This document shows positions 24,602-33,224 of a stretch of 64,000 nucleotides of DNA, one piece after another. The DNA comes from Faecalibacterium sp. UBA1762 (GTDB lineage Bacteria > Bacillota > Clostridia > Oscillospirales > Ruminococcaceae). Under the pieces are notes generated by a model. It was not told the origin of the DNA. It was given only the letters and a program-made list of their open reading frames with translations, and did not search any database. The translations under genes and the position numbers were made by a program. How positions within the stretch are numbered: position 1 is the stretch's first letter; each line of letters starts with the position of its first letter. The stretch spans positions 1 through 64,000 of the forward strand of contig DCHC01000024.1 in assembly GCA_002314755.1 (NCBI GenBank), in the 5' to 3' direction.

Positions 24602-25414
24602 TTAAAACAGGTCGGCCTCCGCATGGGCGGCAAAGCTGTCGTTTTCGACGGTCAATCCGGCGGCGGCCATTGCCCGGCGATATTCCACCGGGGTTTGGCC
24701 GGTCCGCTTGCGAAATACCTTGCACAGATAGTTTGCACCGGAAAAACCGCACAGGGTGGCAACGACCTCCAGGGTGTTTCCCTGCAGCAGCAACTGTCGG
24801 GCGGTCTCTATGCGCACATCGGTCAGGTACTGTCCCGGGGTGACCCCCAGCGCGGCGTGGAACACCCGTACCAGATGGCTTTTGGTTACCCCCAGTTCAT
24901 CTGCCAGCTCCTCTATCCCGTATAGGTTGGCATATCCGGTGCGTATCCGGGTTACCGCACGGTGTATCAACGGGGGAAGACTTTGTTGTTCGGCACGGTC
25001 GGGTTCCAGATTGCACAGCAGCTCAAGGCCGACACTGCTTACCCGGCTACCGGACAGGCTGTTGTCACAAAGAGCGGTCAGCAGGGTGGTCAAGCCGGGG
25101 TAATAGCCGGCATCCTGTACCAGCGGAAAGGTCAGCTGGTCACAAAAGGCATCGGCGGCGGCTCCCTCCAAAACGACGCAAAGGCAGTGGCAGGGCTCCA
25201 AAGGCTCCAGCACAAAAGGCAGGTCCGTCATAAACAGATTCCCTGCGCCGGCAACCGTAATTTTTTCGCTTTGTGTGCGGATGGCGGCCTTGCCACTGGA
25301 CAGTAAAACCAGCCCCAATTTGCCCGAGGTATAGCTGACAGGCTGGGCAGGCCAAACAGGCGCACCGTAAACACGACGTAAAATGCCGGAACAGTAGGTT
25401 TCAAAACTTTGCAT
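24602..25414 (-). CDS. AraC-family transcriptional regulator
   Basis: A 270-residue regulator. The N-terminal half is a cupin-like sensing domain with LGLVLLSSGKAAIRT and AGNLFMTDLPFVLEPLEPCHCLCVVLEG; the C-terminal third has two helix-turn-helix units, LYGIEELADELGVTKSHLVRVFHAALGVTPGQYLTDVR and LEVVATLCGFSGANYLCKVFRKRTGQTPVEYR. Regulators of this type usually respond to a sugar. ATG 25414 follows GGAAG by eight bases; ATG 25429 and TTG 25432 are alternatives. It is divergent from the msmX-type ATPase gene with a 120-bp gap, so it may control sugar uptake, but no operator is evident. Confidence 0.88.
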   Translation of the reverse strand: MQSFETYCSGILRRVYGAPVWPAQPVSYTSGKLGLVLLSSGKAAIRTQSEKITVAGAGNLFMTDLPFVLEPLEPCHCLCVVLEGAAADAFCDQLTFPLVQDAGYYPGLTTLLTALCDNSLSGSRVSSVGLELLCNLEPDRAEQQSLPPLIHRAVTRIRTGYANLYGIEELADELGVTKSHLVRVFHAALGVTPGQYLTDVRIETARQLLLQGNTLEVVATLCGFSGANYLCKVFRKRTGQTPVEYRRAMAAAGLTVENDSFAAHAEADLF

Positions 25415-25534
25415 AGCAACAACTTCCATCAAATATCAATATTTTACCATTTTAAACCGAAAAATCTCTGATATTATTATATTAACAGCAGAAAGCTGTG
25501 TCAAGAAAAACCAATTATTTGGAGGAAAAAGATT

Positions 25535-26647
25535 ATGGCAGGTATTTCTCTGCGCCACATTTACAAAATTTATGATGGCAATGTTACCGCTGTTTCCGAC
25601 TTCAACCTGGAGATCAACGACAAAGAGTTCGTCATCCTGGTTGGCCCTTCCGGCTGCGGTAAGTCCACCACTCTGCGTATGATCGCCGGTTTGGAGGAGA
25701 TCTCCAAGGGCGAGTTGTACATCGGCGACCGTTTGGTTAACGACGTTCCTCCCAAGGATCGTGATATCGCCATGGTGTTCCAGAACTACGCTCTGTATCC
25801 CCACATGACCGTCTACAAGAACATGGCTTTCGGTTTGGAGTTGCGTAAGACCCCGAAGGCTGAGATTGAGAAGCGTGTCCGTGAGGCTGCCCGCATCCTG
25901 GACATTGAGCACCTGTTAGACCGTCGTCCCAAGGCTCTGTCCGGTGGTCAGCGTCAGCGTGTTGCTCTGGGTCGTGCAATGGTTCGTAACCCGGCAGTTT
26001 TCCTGCTGGACGAGCCCCTGTCCAACCTGGATGCTAAGCTGCGTACCGCCATGCGTACCGAGATCGTTAAGCTGCATCAGCGTTTGGGCACCACCTTTAT
26101 TTATGTTACCCATGACCAGACCGAGGCTATGACCATGGGCGACCGTATCGTTGTTATGAAGGACGGCTTCATTCAGCAGGTCGATACCCCGCAAAACCTG
26201 TACGATCTGCCTGTCAATATGTTTGTTGCTGGCTTCATCGGCAGCCCCCAAATGAACTTCATCGACGGTACCCTGATCAAGAAGGGCGAAGGCTATGCTG
26301 TTGATCTGGGCGAAGATGTCATTGGCATCCCCGCAGCCAAGACCGCCGGCACCGATCTGTCCGCTTACGAAGGCAAGGCCGTTAAGATGGGTATCCGTCC
26401 CGAGAACATTAAGGACGATCCCGACTTCCTGGCAGCCAACGGCGACAAGGTTTTGACCACCTATGTTGATGTTCACGAGCTGATGGGCTCCGAAGTTTAC
26501 CTGTACCTGACCTACAAGGACAGCCGCTTCACCGCCCGTGTTGCCCCCACCACCAAGTCCCGTACCGGTGACACCGTCAAGATCGCTCTGGATACCAGCC
26601 GTGTCTATCTGTTCGATCCCGACACCGAGCTGACCATCTTGAACTAA
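25535..26647 (+). CDS. msmX: Multi-sugar ABC transporter ATPase, MsmX/UgpC type
   Basis: The ATP-hydrolysing subunit of carbohydrate ABC importers, 370 residues. It has Walker A GPSGCGKST (about 38-46), Q-loop FQNYALYPHMT, signature LSGGQRQRVALGRAMVRNP, Walker B VFLLDEPLSNLDAK, the switch His in VTHDQTEAM, and a C-terminal MalK-type regulatory domain (about 240-370). No permease or binding-protein gene adjoins it, as is typical of stand-alone MsmX ATPases that serve several permeases elsewhere. Codon choice is strongly biased (CTG, GTT, CGT, ACC, AAG), indicating high expression. ATG 25535 follows a GGAGG ribosome-binding site. It has its own terminator. Confidence 0.93.
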   Translation: MAGISLRHIYKIYDGNVTAVSDFNLEINDKEFVILVGPSGCGKSTTLRMIAGLEEISKGELYIGDRLVNDVPPKDRDIAMVFQNYALYPHMTVYKNMAFGLELRKTPKAEIEKRVREAARILDIEHLLDRRPKALSGGQRQRVALGRAMVRNPAVFLLDEPLSNLDAKLRTAMRTEIVKLHQRLGTTFIYVTHDQTEAMTMGDRIVVMKDGFIQQVDTPQNLYDLPVNMFVAGFIGSPQMNFIDGTLIKKGEGYAVDLGEDVIGIPAAKTAGTDLSAYEGKAVKMGIRPENIKDDPDFLAANGDKVLTTYVDVHELMGSEVYLYLTYKDSRFTARVAPTTKSRTGDTVKIALDTSRVYLFDPDTELTILN

Positions 26648-26683
26648 TTCAGGTCTGTTGATCGGCGTTAACTTGTAACAAAG

Positions 26684-26719
26684 CACCCCGTAGCTTTTTG
26701 ATGAGCTGCGGGGTGTTTG
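26684..26719 (+). terminator. Terminator of the msmX-type gene
   Basis: CACCCCGTAGCT (26684-26695) pairs with AGCTGCGGGGTG (26704-26715, one G-U), followed by TTTGT. Confidence 0.85.
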
Positions 26720-26784
26720 TGTGTTATTCATGATTATGCGTGAGATCCGGCACTGTTGTATAGGTAGCAATTGGAATTGACGTG

Positions 26785-26815
26785 AAAAACCGGGATGAAA
26801 CGGTTTCATCCCGGT
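26785..26815 (-). terminator. Terminator of the ribulokinase transcript
   Basis: On the minus strand ACCGGGATGAAA and TTTCATCCCGGT form a perfect 12-bp stem with a 3-nt loop followed by five T. Confidence 0.88.
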
Positions 26816-26845
26816 AATTGCTTTACTGTAAGAAAAGCCATAAGC

Positions 26846-28513
26846 TTATTTGCGTAGTTTACGCAGAGTTTGCATTACATCGCTGCCGCCTTGACCAAAG
26901 TATTGCTGCAGCTTGAGATATTCCCGGTAAAGGGTGTCGTATACGTCTTTGTGGGCAGCAATAGGGGTATAAACCGTGTCCAAACAGTGGCCAAGCTGCT
27001 TGGCGGCGACGGCGGCATCCTGGTATAGTCCGGCGGCAAGCGCGCCCAGAATTGCACTGCCCAGGGCACCGCTTTGGGTGCTGGCGGCAACACGGATAGG
27101 CAGACCCAATACATCCGCATAAATCTGCATGGTCATGGCGTCCTTGCGAGCAATGCCGCCACCGGCAACCAGGCCCTCAATTTTGACCCCGCCGTCCAGA
27201 TAAGCTTGCAAGATTTGCCGCGTTCCGTAGGCTGTGGCCTCAATCAGGGCGCGGTATATCTCTTCCGGCTTGGTACGCAGGGTCATGCCTACCATCATAC
27301 CGGAAAGGTTGGCATCCTGCAACGGACTGCGGCATCCGTTCCACCAGTCCAGCGCCAACAGACCGTTTTCCCCCGCGGTAAGCTTTTCGGCCTTTTGCTG
27401 CAGTAAAGAATAAAGATTTATTCCCTGCCGGGATGCTTCCTCAGTATAGGCTGCGGGCAGACAGTTGCGAGTAAACCAAGCAAAATGGTCACCTACACAG
27501 GCCTGCCCCGCCTCATAGGCGTACAAACCGGGAACAACACCCTCCGGGACCACGCCGCAAATACCGGGCACACCGGTACCGGTTTCGCTTAGTACAATGT
27601 GGCAGGTAGAAGTGCCCATAATCAGCATTAGCTGTCCGGTACCACCGATACCTGCGGCGGGTAGGCTGGCGTGGGCATCAATGATACCGGCGGCAACCGG
27701 AGTGCCTTCACATAGACCGGTTAGGCTTGCGCCTGCGGAGGAAAGCTCTCCGGCTTTTCTACCGGGAGCAATTAGATCTCCTTTGCTTTTTATGGTGAAA
27801 GCGTCAGACAGACGGGGATCCAATGCGGCCAGAAAATCCTGCTCCGGCCAACCGGTACCTAAGATGTGACCCTCGGCATCCCGTTTTTCATGCCATAATC
27901 CCTTGTAGCCTGCCGCACAGGTGTTGCGAATAACCCTGCCGCAAAGTGAAAATACAATCCAGTCACCGGCTTCGACAAACCGGTCAGCGGCGTCCCAAAT
28001 AGCCGGGGCCTCCTCCAATACCTGCCACATTTTGGGCAGAGCCCATTCACTGGAGATTTTACCGCCGTACAAGGGCAGCCAGGCCTCATTGCGCTTGTTT
28101 GCAAGGGCGTTGATACGGTTCGCTTGGCTTTGGGCGCCGTGGTGTTTCCACAGTTTAGGCCAGGCATTTGGGTTATGCGCCCAGGCCTCGTCCAGGCAAA
28201 GCGGCTGACCGTCCGCGTCAACAGGCAGTAAGGTGCAGGCGGTAAAATCGCTGCCGATGCCTACGATTTGCTCCGGAGCAATTCCGGTCTGTGCTAAAAG
28301 CTGTGGAACAGCGGCAAGAACATCCAGCCAATCCCGGGGATGCTGCAGCGCCCAATCCTGCGCCAGTGGTTCACCGGTCGGCAGAGCAGTATCCATAACG
28401 CCATGGGCGTAGGGAACCTCTAAGGAGCCGATTTCTTTACCGGTGGGTACCTGTAAAATCAGCAGCCGACCGGACAGTGTACCGTAGTCAATACCCAGTG
28501 TATACCTTTCCAT
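26846..28513 (-). CDS. araB: Ribulokinase
   Basis: Phosphorylates L-ribulose to L-ribulose-5-phosphate in L-arabinose catabolism. The 555-residue FGGY kinase begins LGIDYGTLSGRLLILQV, the AraB-specific D-Y-G-T-x-S-x-R signature, followed by GIGSDFTACTLLPVD, WKHHGAQSQANRINALA, GGKISSEWALPKMWQVL, GIIDAHASLPAAG, IMGTSTCHIV and GLVAGGGIARKDAMTMQIYADVL, all in the usual order. It is preceded without any gap by an AraC-type regulator gene (stop TAA immediately before the ATG), so the pair is translationally linked. araA and araD are not in the window. The released substrate would come from GH127 and GH51. Confidence 0.94.
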   Translation of the reverse strand: MERYTLGIDYGTLSGRLLILQVPTGKEIGSLEVPYAHGVMDTALPTGEPLAQDWALQHPRDWLDVLAAVPQLLAQTGIAPEQIVGIGSDFTACTLLPVDADGQPLCLDEAWAHNPNAWPKLWKHHGAQSQANRINALANKRNEAWLPLYGGKISSEWALPKMWQVLEEAPAIWDAADRFVEAGDWIVFSLCGRVIRNTCAAGYKGLWHEKRDAEGHILGTGWPEQDFLAALDPRLSDAFTIKSKGDLIAPGRKAGELSSAGASLTGLCEGTPVAAGIIDAHASLPAAGIGGTGQLMLIMGTSTCHIVLSETGTGVPGICGVVPEGVVPGLYAYEAGQACVGDHFAWFTRNCLPAAYTEEASRQGINLYSLLQQKAEKLTAGENGLLALDWWNGCRSPLQDANLSGMMVGMTLRTKPEEIYRALIEATAYGTRQILQAYLDGGVKIEGLVAGGGIARKDAMTMQIYADVLGLPIRVAASTQSGALGSAILGALAAGLYQDAAVAAKQLGHCLDTVYTPIAAHKDVYDTLYREYLKLQQYFGQGGSDVMQTLRKLRK

Positions 28514-29317
28514 TTAGCACCTCTGTTTTTTATATTCAAGCGGTGAAACGCCAAAATGTTTTTTAAAAAAAGATGAGAAGTAATTGGGAGAAGAAAAATG
28601 CATCATTTCGGCAATTTCCGCAACCGAAAAGCCTTCAGAGAGCATCTGTGCGGACTCTTTGATCCGAAGTGAGTTGTAAAATGTTTTGGGGCTTGCATTG
28701 GCGTAGTGATAAAACAGCTTCTTTAGGTAACTGACACTGATATTGCAGGAATCGGCAAAATCAGAAAGTGATAGATTTTCAGATACCGACCGGTGCATTG
28801 CCGTCACGATAAGGGAGTACATAAGTGCCGATACTTCGGTCGAAGATGCATCCTGTACCTCAAGTCTGGCGGAAATATCAATCAGAAGGACGGATAATTT
28901 TGAAACAACATACTGACCGTGGTACTTTGTCTTTTTGTTGCCAGTGCAGTACTCATACGCGGAATCGAAGCATTTCAAAAAAAGCGTGCGTTGATCGCTA
29001 TTCAAATGGTACACACCGTCAAAAAGATTATCCGGCAGATCCCCTTTGACAGTAAAAGACAGATTGCGGATATTTGGCGAGGTACCTGCAAAGCTTTTCA
29101 GACAGTGAAATTCCATGGGGGCGTGAAACAGGATATCCCCCTCGTTCATAATGTATACCTTGCCGTCTTCGGTCAATTGTACACATCCGGTTACAATAAA
29201 TACCGCCTCAATAAAATCGTGGCTTTCACCCTTAAAATCAAAATCGCAGGATAAAAACTGGTTGAGCGCATTGCCGATTTTGTCAATTGAAAAACGGCTT
29301 TTTACCGAATAAAGCAT
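28514..29317 (-). CDS. AraC-family transcriptional regulator abutting araB
   Basis: A 267-residue regulator. The N-terminal cupin-like domain includes YIMNEGDILFHAPMEFHCL; the C-terminal DNA-binding domain contains LSLSDFADSCNISVSYLKKLFYHYANASPKTFYNSLR and FSVAEIAEMMHFSSPNYFSSFFKKHFGVSPLEYKK. Its stop codon directly precedes the araB start, so it probably senses arabinose or an oligosaccharide and controls this operon and perhaps the divergent oxidoreductase. ATG 29317 lies six bases after GGAG; ATG 29323 is immediately after it and less likely. The gene is visibly more AT-rich than araB. Confidence 0.88.
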   Translation of the reverse strand: MLYSVKSRFSIDKIGNALNQFLSCDFDFKGESHDFIEAVFIVTGCVQLTEDGKVYIMNEGDILFHAPMEFHCLKSFAGTSPNIRNLSFTVKGDLPDNLFDGVYHLNSDQRTLFLKCFDSAYEYCTGNKKTKYHGQYVVSKLSVLLIDISARLEVQDASSTEVSALMYSLIVTAMHRSVSENLSLSDFADSCNISVSYLKKLFYHYANASPKTFYNSLRIKESAQMLSEGFSVAEIAEMMHFSSPNYFSSFFKKHFGVSPLEYKKQRC

Positions 29318-29365
29318 ATGCATCTCCGAGTATCTAAATTTATACTTTTTGTAGCTGATTTCAGA

Positions 29366-29394
29366 TTGATTAATGTTTTCCTCTAATCTATAAT
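29366..29394 (+). promoter_or_regulatory. Promoter of the Gfo/Idh/MocA oxidoreductase
   Basis: TTGATT (29366-29371), 17 bp, TATAAT (29389-29394). It lies in the intergenic space shared with the divergent AraC gene. Confidence 0.75.
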
Positions 29395-29434
29395 ATCATT
29401 GGATCGCCAAAATATCAAGTCAGGAGGATCAAAC

Positions 29435-30694
29435 ATGAAACAGAAAATTAAGATAGCGTGTATCGGAATCGGGCGCCGGGGAAGCAATGTCTTGGAAGAG
29501 TGCCTTGCACAGATGACGGATGTGGAAATAGCTGTCCTGTGCGACAGGTATCCGCCTGCTCTTCAAAGTGGCGTTGAAATTTTAAAGAAAAAAGGCAGAC
29601 CAGAACCGGTTACGACAACCGATGTCGATTTTGCAGTCCAATACCCCGGCGTGGACGCAGTGATCATTACGACAGGTTGGGACGGCCGTCCGTCCATTGC
29701 CAAAAAGGCTTTGCTTGCCGGTAAATATACCGCTATTGAGGTTGGCTGCGCGTTTGACCTTAGTGAATGTTATGAACTGATTGAGGCTTATGAGCAAACC
29801 GGTGTGCCGCTTATGATGCTTGAAAACTGTTGCTACGGCCGCCGGGAAATGATGGGCCTTCGGCTGGCTAAAGAAGGACTTTTTGGCGAGATTGTGCACT
29901 GTGCGGGCGGATATCATCACTATCTGCCGGAAGTTGAACTGTTTGAGGACCTGGGGAACCCGAATCCCCATTACCGTTTGGGCTCGTATAAATACCGCAA
30001 CTGCGAGCAGTACCCCACCCACGAACTGGGGCCTATCGCAAAGGTTCTGAATATCAACAGGGGCAACCGGTTTATGACGCTATCCTCGTTTGCATCGAAA
30101 CCCGGCGGTCTGAAGCAGGCTGCCAAGACCTTGCTTGGCGAAGACAGCCCGTATGCAAAAATCGACTATAAGCAGGGTGATATCATCACAACGATCATAA
30201 CCTGCGCAAACGGAGAAACGGTACAGCTCAGTCTTGACACCACCGCGCCGCGGCCGTATTACAGCCGCGACTTTACTGTAAGGGGTACAAAGGGTATGTG
30301 CGGCGAGGAGCGTCATGTTGTGTATTTTGAGGGCATGGAGGAGAACATCGAAAACAATGAGGAGGAAATGTTCGAAAAGTACGATCATCCGCTGCACCGG
30401 GAGTACCATTCGTTAGGGGAGTGCGGCAACCATGAGGGTGCGGACTGGCTGGTGCTGCGAGCATTTTTCGAGAGCGTGAAGGCCGGTACGAATACACCCA
30501 TCGACGCGTATGATACCGTGACCTGGCTTGCGGTTGCAGCACTGTCGGAGATGTCCATTCAAAAGGGCGGAATGCCGGTCAACTTTCCTGATTTCACAAA
30601 GGGTAAGTGGATCAATCGAGAGTCCCCCGTAAAGAGCAAATATTCCCTTGACGAAATTATTGAGGATAAAAGCGTACCTATTTTTGCAAAATAA
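29435..30694 (+). CDS. Gfo/Idh/MocA-family oxidoreductase (GH109-like features)
   Basis: A 419-residue NAD(P)-dependent sugar oxidoreductase-like protein. The Rossmann start is IKIACIGIGRRGSNVLEECL with VLCDRYPPA; the second conserved region EVGCAFDLSECYELIEAYEQTGVPLMMLENCCYGRREMM followed by EGLFGEIVHCAGGYHH recalls the GH109 alpha-N-acetylgalactosaminidase branch, which uses bound NAD for hydrolysis. The C-terminal part has GLVRGT-like FTVRGTKGM. It could be either a dehydrogenase or an NAD-dependent glycosidase. ATG 29435 follows a perfect AGGAGG seven bases upstream. It is divergent from the AraC regulator and has its own promoter and terminator, so it is a single-gene target. Confidence 0.83.
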   Translation: MKQKIKIACIGIGRRGSNVLEECLAQMTDVEIAVLCDRYPPALQSGVEILKKKGRPEPVTTTDVDFAVQYPGVDAVIITTGWDGRPSIAKKALLAGKYTAIEVGCAFDLSECYELIEAYEQTGVPLMMLENCCYGRREMMGLRLAKEGLFGEIVHCAGGYHHYLPEVELFEDLGNPNPHYRLGSYKYRNCEQYPTHELGPIAKVLNINRGNRFMTLSSFASKPGGLKQAAKTLLGEDSPYAKIDYKQGDIITTIITCANGETVQLSLDTTAPRPYYSRDFTVRGTKGMCGEERHVVYFEGMEENIENNEEEMFEKYDHPLHREYHSLGECGNHEGADWLVLRAFFESVKAGTNTPIDAYDTVTWLAVAALSEMSIQKGGMPVNFPDFTKGKWINRESPVKSKYSLDEIIEDKSVPIFAK

Positions 30695-30711
30695 AAGGAA
30701 GATATTCAATG

Positions 30712-30752
30712 GGCTGTAACAAAATGATAAATTTTGCTGCAGCCTCTTTTTA
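30712..30752 (+). terminator. Terminator of the oxidoreductase gene
   Basis: GGCTG/CAGCC outer and CAAAAT/ATTTTG inner stems (30712-30744), then TCTTTTT. Confidence 0.8.
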
Positions 30753-30882
30753 GTGCAAAATTATCTGCATGATGTGCATCGGCTGGAACTGACCCCACGC
30801 CCGTAAGTAAACTCCGCACGAATTGAGAAGTATTTATTCCCTTCTTTCGGTATAATGATGATATTGAAACGGAGGAAGGATT

Positions 30883-32208
30883 ATGAATATCGAATACTTA
30901 AAACAGCACAAAACAAAAGCACTGCTTTCCGTTGCCATACCAAGCATTATCGCTATGCTGCTCGAAACCGTTATCACAGTAACAGACGGATATTTTATAG
31001 GGAACTATGTCGGCGAAAGTGCTTTGGCGGCAATCAATTTGGGATTGCCGGTGCTTTATTTATACCTGGGCGTTGGACTTTGCGCCGGTGTCGGTGGTTC
31101 GGTTATCAGCGGCAAGTTCTTAGGTGCAAAAGATCGGGAAAATGCAAGCAAAGTCTTATCGCAGACCGGCGTTACGGCATTGGCTTTCAGCATCGCCGTA
31201 TCTCTGCTGGTGGTGCTTCTGTTTGCGCCAATTCTCAAGGTACTTCATGCCGACGGCGAACTGTTCGGTTATTTCACAGCGTATTACAGAATCATGCTAT
31301 TTGCGTATCCACTGATGATTATGAGTACCATTCTCGGTATGTTTGTCCGTGTTGATGGGAAACCGCAGTTTTGCATGCTTGTTAGTATCGTCGGTTGCGT
31401 ACTGAATGCCGTTCTGGACTATGTTCTGGTGGCAAAGCTTAATATGGGTATCCGTGGCAGTGCTCTCGCCACGCTGACTGTTCAAATCATTACGACGGTG
31501 CTTCCATTCGCCTATTTCTTCGGAAAAGGCAGGACCATCCGATTCTGCAAATTTCGCTTCGACAGGGAAGTAAACCGCGAAATGATTTTTAACGGTTCTT
31601 CGGAATTGATTGGAGAAATGGCAAGCGCAATCTCCATGTTTGCTTTTAATTATGTGCTGATGAAATATGTGGGAACGGAAGGCGTTGCGGCATTTACCAT
31701 TCTCGGCTTTGCAGTGTATGGGTACAGTATGATTGCCATTGGATTCGGTCAGGGACTGACAACCCCCGTAAGTATCTTATGGGGCGCGAAAGAGCAGGAA
31801 ACGGCGGTGGAACTGAGAAAGGCTACAAACAGGATTCTGCTTTGTATCGGCTTCGTTTTTGCCTTGTGCTTTCTGGTCTTCGGCAGAAGATATGCCGTAA
31901 TCTTCGGGTGTAGTGATGAGATTGCGGAGATGATTTCCATAGGCTTTCGCTTTTTTACTGTGACGTTTTTGATAATGGGCTATGATGTTATCAATTCCAT
32001 GTACTTTACCGGTTGCGGAGACGCCAAAAGCTCGGCGTTGATTTCTTCTCTTCGCGGAATTGTATTCTTACTGATTTTCATATTCGTATTTCCTGCAATT
32101 TGGGGTATGAACGGAGTATGGCTCGTGACACCGACAACGGAGGCATTGACGGCAATCATTTCTCTCGTATTGATTAGAAGACAAGCTAATTCGCTTCGGA
32201 AGGGATGA
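30883..32208 (+). CDS. MATE family efflux transporter (second)
   Basis: A 441-residue transporter with about twelve helices: LLSVAIPSIIAMLLETVITVTDGYFIGNYVGESALAAINLGLP is the N-terminal MATE signature, and a second half begins FNGSSELIGEMASAISMFAFNYVLMKYVGTEGVAAFTI. It resembles MepA-type multidrug exporters. A strong GGAGG precedes ATG 30883. The AraC/GyrI-like regulator starts 4 bases after its stop, so they form an operon. Base composition is lower in G+C than neighbouring housekeeping genes, compatible with acquisition. TATAAT at 30851-30856 is a candidate -10 without a good -35. Confidence 0.9.
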   Translation: MNIEYLKQHKTKALLSVAIPSIIAMLLETVITVTDGYFIGNYVGESALAAINLGLPVLYLYLGVGLCAGVGGSVISGKFLGAKDRENASKVLSQTGVTALAFSIAVSLLVVLLFAPILKVLHADGELFGYFTAYYRIMLFAYPLMIMSTILGMFVRVDGKPQFCMLVSIVGCVLNAVLDYVLVAKLNMGIRGSALATLTVQIITTVLPFAYFFGKGRTIRFCKFRFDREVNREMIFNGSSELIGEMASAISMFAFNYVLMKYVGTEGVAAFTILGFAVYGYSMIAIGFGQGLTTPVSILWGAKEQETAVELRKATNRILLCIGFVFALCFLVFGRRYAVIFGCSDEIAEMISIGFRFFTVTFLIMGYDVINSMYFTGCGDAKSSALISSLRGIVFLLIFIFVFPAIWGMNGVWLVTPTTEALTAIISLVLIRRQANSLRKG

Positions 32209-32212
32209 TAAA

Positions 32213-33079
32213 ATGGAAGGAAAAGAGAGCATTGTCATTCGGAATGAAGTCATCAACAAAGCAATTACCTATATTTTCGAGCATCTTGACGAGGATATTA
32301 CAGTGGACGATGTTGCAAAGCACTGTGCCTACTCCAAATATTATCTGATGCGAATGTTCAAGGAAGATACCGAAGAGGCGCTGTATCAGTTTATCAAAAG
32401 AATTCGACTGGAACGAAGTGCTCTTCGGTTGAAAATGGATAAAGAAACGAGTATTACAGAAATCGGGGAAAATTACGGCTATTCCTCATCCAATTTTTCA
32501 ACAGCTTTCAAAAAGCATCTGAATCAGTCTCCGGCGGATTTCAGAAAGAATTGTGAGGAAATCGCCGAAAGCAGTGATTTCTATCACGGTGAGTCCATAG
32601 ACTCAGCACAAGCAGACGAAAAGGCAATCAGCATTGAGTGGCTGCAGGAAATCTGGGTTGTCTATGAGCGAAGAAAAGGAAACTATCACAATTTGGACTA
32701 TGAGTGGTGCGATTTTATGAAACGGTACGAGTACCTGACAACAGAGGATACTCTGTATCTGGACTGCACCATTGACGACCCGTCAATAACGGATGAAAAC
32801 GGGTGTATGTATGAGCTTTGTCAGTCGGTTCCACCCGACCATCCGGCACTCAAGAAACACCCGGAGGTACTTGTGCACAAATTCGAAGGTGGAAAATACG
32901 GCGTTTATCATTTTAAGGGATACCCTTGCTTCTTATTTCAGGTGTATCAGGAGGTATTTTGTAGGTGGCTTTCCAAAACAAGAAACCGTTTGGAACGGAA
33001 TAAACCGGTATTTGATATTTACAGAAAAGTCGCGAAGGACGGATATATGGAAATGGATATCTGTTTTCCACTGCACTGA
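32213..33079 (+). CDS. AraC-type regulator with GyrI-like effector domain
   Basis: A 288-residue regulator of the Rob/MarA-like architecture. N-terminal residues about 10-110 hold two HTH units (ITVDDVAKHCAYSKYYLMRMFKEDTEEALYQFIKRIRLERSA and ITEIGENYGYSSSNFSTAFKKHLNQSPADFRK). The C-terminal half, with VYERRKGNYHNLDYEWCDFMKRYEY, DDPSITDENGCMYELCQSVP and FEGGKYGVYHFKGYP, is a GyrI-like small-molecule-binding domain. Such proteins sense amphipathic drugs and switch on exporters. It begins four bases after the MATE gene, so it very likely controls that pump and perhaps itself. Confidence 0.9.
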   Translation: MEGKESIVIRNEVINKAITYIFEHLDEDITVDDVAKHCAYSKYYLMRMFKEDTEEALYQFIKRIRLERSALRLKMDKETSITEIGENYGYSSSNFSTAFKKHLNQSPADFRKNCEEIAESSDFYHGESIDSAQADEKAISIEWLQEIWVVYERRKGNYHNLDYEWCDFMKRYEYLTTEDTLYLDCTIDDPSITDENGCMYELCQSVPPDHPALKKHPEVLVHKFEGGKYGVYHFKGYPCFLFQVYQEVFCRWLSKTRNRLERNKPVFDIYRKVAKDGYMEMDICFPLH

Positions 33080-33107
33080 AATTATTTGGAGGTAATTATT
33101 CCCCAAA

Positions 33108-33200
33108 AGGAAAGTCCCAGCGACTGTTTTTTGCAGTTTTTTCTGCTACAGCACCGGGACTTTTCTGCTTTTTATGGGCTGCTTTTTGCCACAGCCCCAC
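33108..33200. terminator. Convergent terminator region
   Basis: AAAGTCCC (33111-33118) pairs with GGGACTTT (33156-33163) for the plus transcript. On the minus strand a GGGCTG/CAGCCC hairpin (33174-33198) followed by an A/T-rich run could end the GH29 message. Confidence 0.6.
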
Positions 33201-33224
33201 TGTTTCAAAATGTTCCCCCAATGG

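Noticed and set aside
25916..26809. 297-codon minus-strand open frame antisense to msmX
   Set aside because: Shadow frame that also crosses the msmX terminator; Gly/Asn-rich composition only.
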